DNA of 45,830 nt from Clostridiales bacterium (lineage in GTDB: Bacteria; Bacillota; Clostridia; Lachnospirales; Lachnospiraceae): NCBI GenBank assembly GCA_022778745.1, contig JALFSR010000003.1:1-45830 (forward strand), read 5' to 3'. Of this stretch, positions 44,133 through 45,830 are shown in pieces. The notes under the pieces were generated by a model, which was not told the origin of the DNA, ran no database searches, and saw only the letters and a list, made by a program, of their open reading frames with translations. Both the position numbers and the translations under genes were made by a program. Position 1 is the first letter of the stretch. Each line of letters begins with the position of its first letter.

Positions 44133-44579
44133 TCACCGCTCAAAGGCAACCATGGTTTCTTTCGGCAGCTTCTCATTTTCGCAGCTCAGAAGATACGCTA
44201 TTGCCCTGTTTGCAAAGCGATTTGTAATCATCGTGTCCCAGTCAGGGAGACGGATGATCTCCGCTTTGCCGTTCTCAAAATCAAATGAAATCTCTCCCCA
44301 TTCGCCGTCGCAGTCTGCTTGGTATTCGTAGATTGCGGCGGCGATTTTCTTTTTGCGCTTGGTCTTGGATTTCTGTTTCAGCCGAATAGCATGGAACGCA
44401 CCTTCGGCAACCAAAAGCTCCGTCAGCTTGTTCACCGCTTTCCGATAAGCTCGCTCTGCACCGCTGGCGGTGCTGCCCTCAAACATAACTGCCAGTTCTT
44501 CAAAGGTGGGGCGATCTTTCTATGAACCAACACGCCCGCAGGTCATGCAGATCGCCAGCCGCTTTTCAAGCAAGTGTAG
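44133..44579 (-). pseudogene. Conjugative-element-like hypothetical protein, 5'-truncated
   Basis: A minus-strand frame of 117 codons from ATG 44486 contains MFEGSTASGAERAYRKAVNK, then RLKQKSKTKRKKKIAAAIYE and ends MVAFER. The same frame continues upstream as KDRPTFEELAV, a TAG at 44522-44520 and LEKRLAICMTCGRVGS until the IS3 end at 44580. The GC content is near 50 percent, unlike the neighbours. The family is not one I can name. Lysine/arginine richness and composition suggest an accessory protein of an integrative element. The insertion removed its 5' part, and the TAG may be a further lesion. Confidence 0.5.
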
Positions 44580-44654
44580 TGGTATACTAAATTTGTAACA
44601 CCTTGTTCGGATAATATGATATATAATATTTATTATCCAAGGAGGACTAACATT

Positions 44655-44937
44655 ATGTCAGTACGTTACAGTGATGACTTCAAGAAAGAAGTTATAAGAG
44701 CCTATATGGCAGGAGACAAATCAACAGTAGAAATTGCAGCTGAATATAACATTGCGAAAAGTTCCGTGTCTGAATGGGCAAAAAAATACGGTGAAGAATG
44801 CCAGTATACACATACCACATCGAAATAGTGATTCTGCAAAGGAAATACGAAGATTAAACCAGTTTCTGAAAGAAAAAGACAAAGAAATAGAATTCTTAAA
44901 AAAAGCAGCAGCATTCTTCGCAAAGGAAATCGATTAG
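44655..44937 (+). pseudogene. IS3-family transposase OrfA, frameshifted
   Basis: ATG 44655 has GGAGG nine bases upstream. The helix-turn-helix domain (MSVRYSDDFKKEVIRAYMAG, then STVEIAAEYNIAKSSVSEWAKKY) runs to a premature stop at 44826. The next frame continues NSDSAKEIRRLNQFLKEKDKEIEFLKKAAAFFAKEID, the leucine-zipper tail of OrfA, to 44937. One extra base in the A run at 44823-44825 explains the break. The slippery sequence A-AAA-AAA before GCA lies at the zipper end and would shift -1 into the orfB frame, as in active IS3 elements. Confidence 0.85.
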
Positions 44938-45788
44938 TGGTATATCGTTTCATTGATGAAAATAAAAAATATTTCGGATTAAGATGGCTATGCCGTCATT
45001 TTGGCATTAGCATTCATTGTTACTACAACTATCTTAAAGATAACAAATGTGATTATCACAGGCAGCGTGAAGTTATATACGAAAGGATTAAATCCATCTT
45101 CTATAATAACAACAGAACTGTTGGACATAGAGCTATGAAAGTATTTCTTTCACGATATAGTATTCATTTAAGTAAAACTACTGTCCATAAGTATATGAAC
45201 AAAACACTTAATTTAGCTGCTGTTATTATGAGAAAAAAGCTTGGGTACCTATCAGGTAAAAAGCACAAAATATGTAACAATCTTCTTAATCAGAACTTTA
45301 CGGTCAATGAAAAGAATAAAGTATAGTGTACTGATTTTACTTACATGCGTGTTTCAGGTTGTAAATTCAGATATAACTGCACTATCATCGATCTATACGA
45401 CAGATCGGTTGTTGCTTCTGTTAATAGTAACTATATAAATACAGATTTAGCTATAGAAACACTGACTATGGCTTTAAATCAGGAGCATAACCCTAAAGGA
45501 CGAATTTTGCATTCAGATCAGGGTGTACAGTTCACTTCCTGGGACTTTGTTATGTTCTGCAAGAAACATGAAATTACTCAGAGCATGAGTAAGGCTGGTT
45601 GCCTTTATGATAATGCACCAATGGAACGATTTTATAATACATTCAAAAGTTGTTTCTATTATAGATTCACATTCGAAAGTATAGAAATGCTCGATGAGAT
45701 GACAAAAAGATATGTCAATTGGTACAATTATATAAGACCTCATTCTTACAATAATTATTTAACACCGATGGAAGCACGTTTGAATTAG
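44937..45788 (+). pseudogene. IS3-family transposase OrfB with an amber stop
   Basis: The integrase-type OrfB frame is open except for TAG at 45324-45326, where relatives have Trp (KW-CTDFTY); TGG to TAG is a one-base change. The DDE triad is present: Asp in CTDFTY just after the stop, Asp in LHSDQGVQFTS and Glu in APMERFYNTFK. The N-terminal part has the HTH_21 segment (YERIKSIFYNNNRTVGHRAMKVFL), and the C-terminal end is VNWYNYIRPHSYNNYLTPMEA. Total length of about 283 codons matches the family. The product would stop before the catalytic domain. Confidence 0.88.
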
Positions 45789-45830
45789 CATATTTTTTCG
45801 AACAAAATGTTACCAAAAAGGTTGACCAGT

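Larger units (their letters stand above)
44578..45830 (+). mobile_element. Complete IS3-family insertion sequence, mutated
   Basis: About 1.25 kb bounded by imperfect terminal repeats of about 40 bp. The left end starts TGGTATACTAAATTTGTAAC at 44580; the right end, read inward, starts TGGTCAACC and shares GTAACA and TTGTTCG with the left. It carries orfA and orfB overlapping by one base, with an A7 heptamer for programmed -1 frameshifting. Two point lesions disrupt it. The right terminal ACCA lies at 45825-45828, so only two flanking bases are visible and a target duplication cannot be checked. Confidence 0.85.

Noticed and set aside
10983-45788. Reassignment of TAG as a sense codon, suggested by in-frame TAG in CorA, rlmD, the ICE ORF and IS3 orfB
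   Set aside because: TAG ends clearly complete genes in the same window (for example the ABC permease at 38196 and the Big2/ChW gene at 24680), and rlmD, the ICE ORF and IS3 are damaged in other ways.

Overview
The window looks like a chromosomal stretch of a gut Lachnospiraceae bacterium (low-GC Firmicute). The grounds are the low GC content, the strong GGAGG ribosome-binding sites, a tryptophan T-box leader ahead of trpEGDCFBA, ChW/Big2 surface proteins and a galacto-N-biose/lacto-N-biose phosphorylase locus. No RNA operon, tRNA or CRISPR array is visible. The taxonomic placement is an inference from gene content.

Layout. 1-142 is the left end of an IS3-like element running off the window. 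228-3452 is carB (minus strand) without carA. 3771-8347 (plus) holds a glycosyltransferase/YfhO deletion remnant, cysK behind a near-ideal promoter, a small helical protein, a Gfo/Idh oxidoreductase, an aldo-keto reductase stub and degV. 8462-10159 (minus) is a Na/phosphate cotransporter preceded by a three-repeat Pho-box-like motif. 10374-12813 (plus) holds a sortase relic, a CorA-like transporter interrupted by one amber codon and a SEC-C methionine aminopeptidase. 12906-19477 (minus) is the full trp operon, controlled by a T-box with a UGG specifier. 20046-20231 is a structured intergenic repeat; a shortened copy sits inside the trp operon between trpG and trpD. 20310-25985 (plus) encodes exported proteins (a lipoprotein, a Big2/ChW protein and a transglutaminase-like protein), interrupted by a decayed IS110 copy joined to the right end of an IS200/IS605 element. 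26282-28573 is an aconitase-family hydratase. 28676-31699 (minus) is a pantothenate operon, panD-panC-panB plus a Rossmann/DUF2520 protein that is probably the ketopantoate reductase (PanG type).

32117-41194 is a host-glycan locus: GH112 phosphorylase, a divergent AraC regulator, a sugar-binding lipoprotein, two ABC permeases, a sugar-1-phosphate nucleotidyltransferase and an N-acetylhexosamine-1-kinase-like enzyme. Together they would import LNB/GNB, phosphorolyse it to galactose-1-phosphate plus HexNAc, phosphorylate the HexNAc and route sugar phosphates to nucleotide sugars. No ABC ATPase, galT or galE is present. A shared motif, TTGTGCAA, lies upstream of both lnpA and the araC/ABC promoter region and may be the AraC operator.

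41238-45830 is a scarred region: a small inverted-repeat element, a purF lacking its N-terminal third joined head-on to an rlmD tail, a DMT transporter, a frameshifted oxidoreductase, a GC-rich piece of probable conjugative-element origin and a complete but mutated IS3-family element. Gene decay recurs through the window (about ten broken genes), some by deletion and some by single-base change; the single-base cases could be assembly errors.
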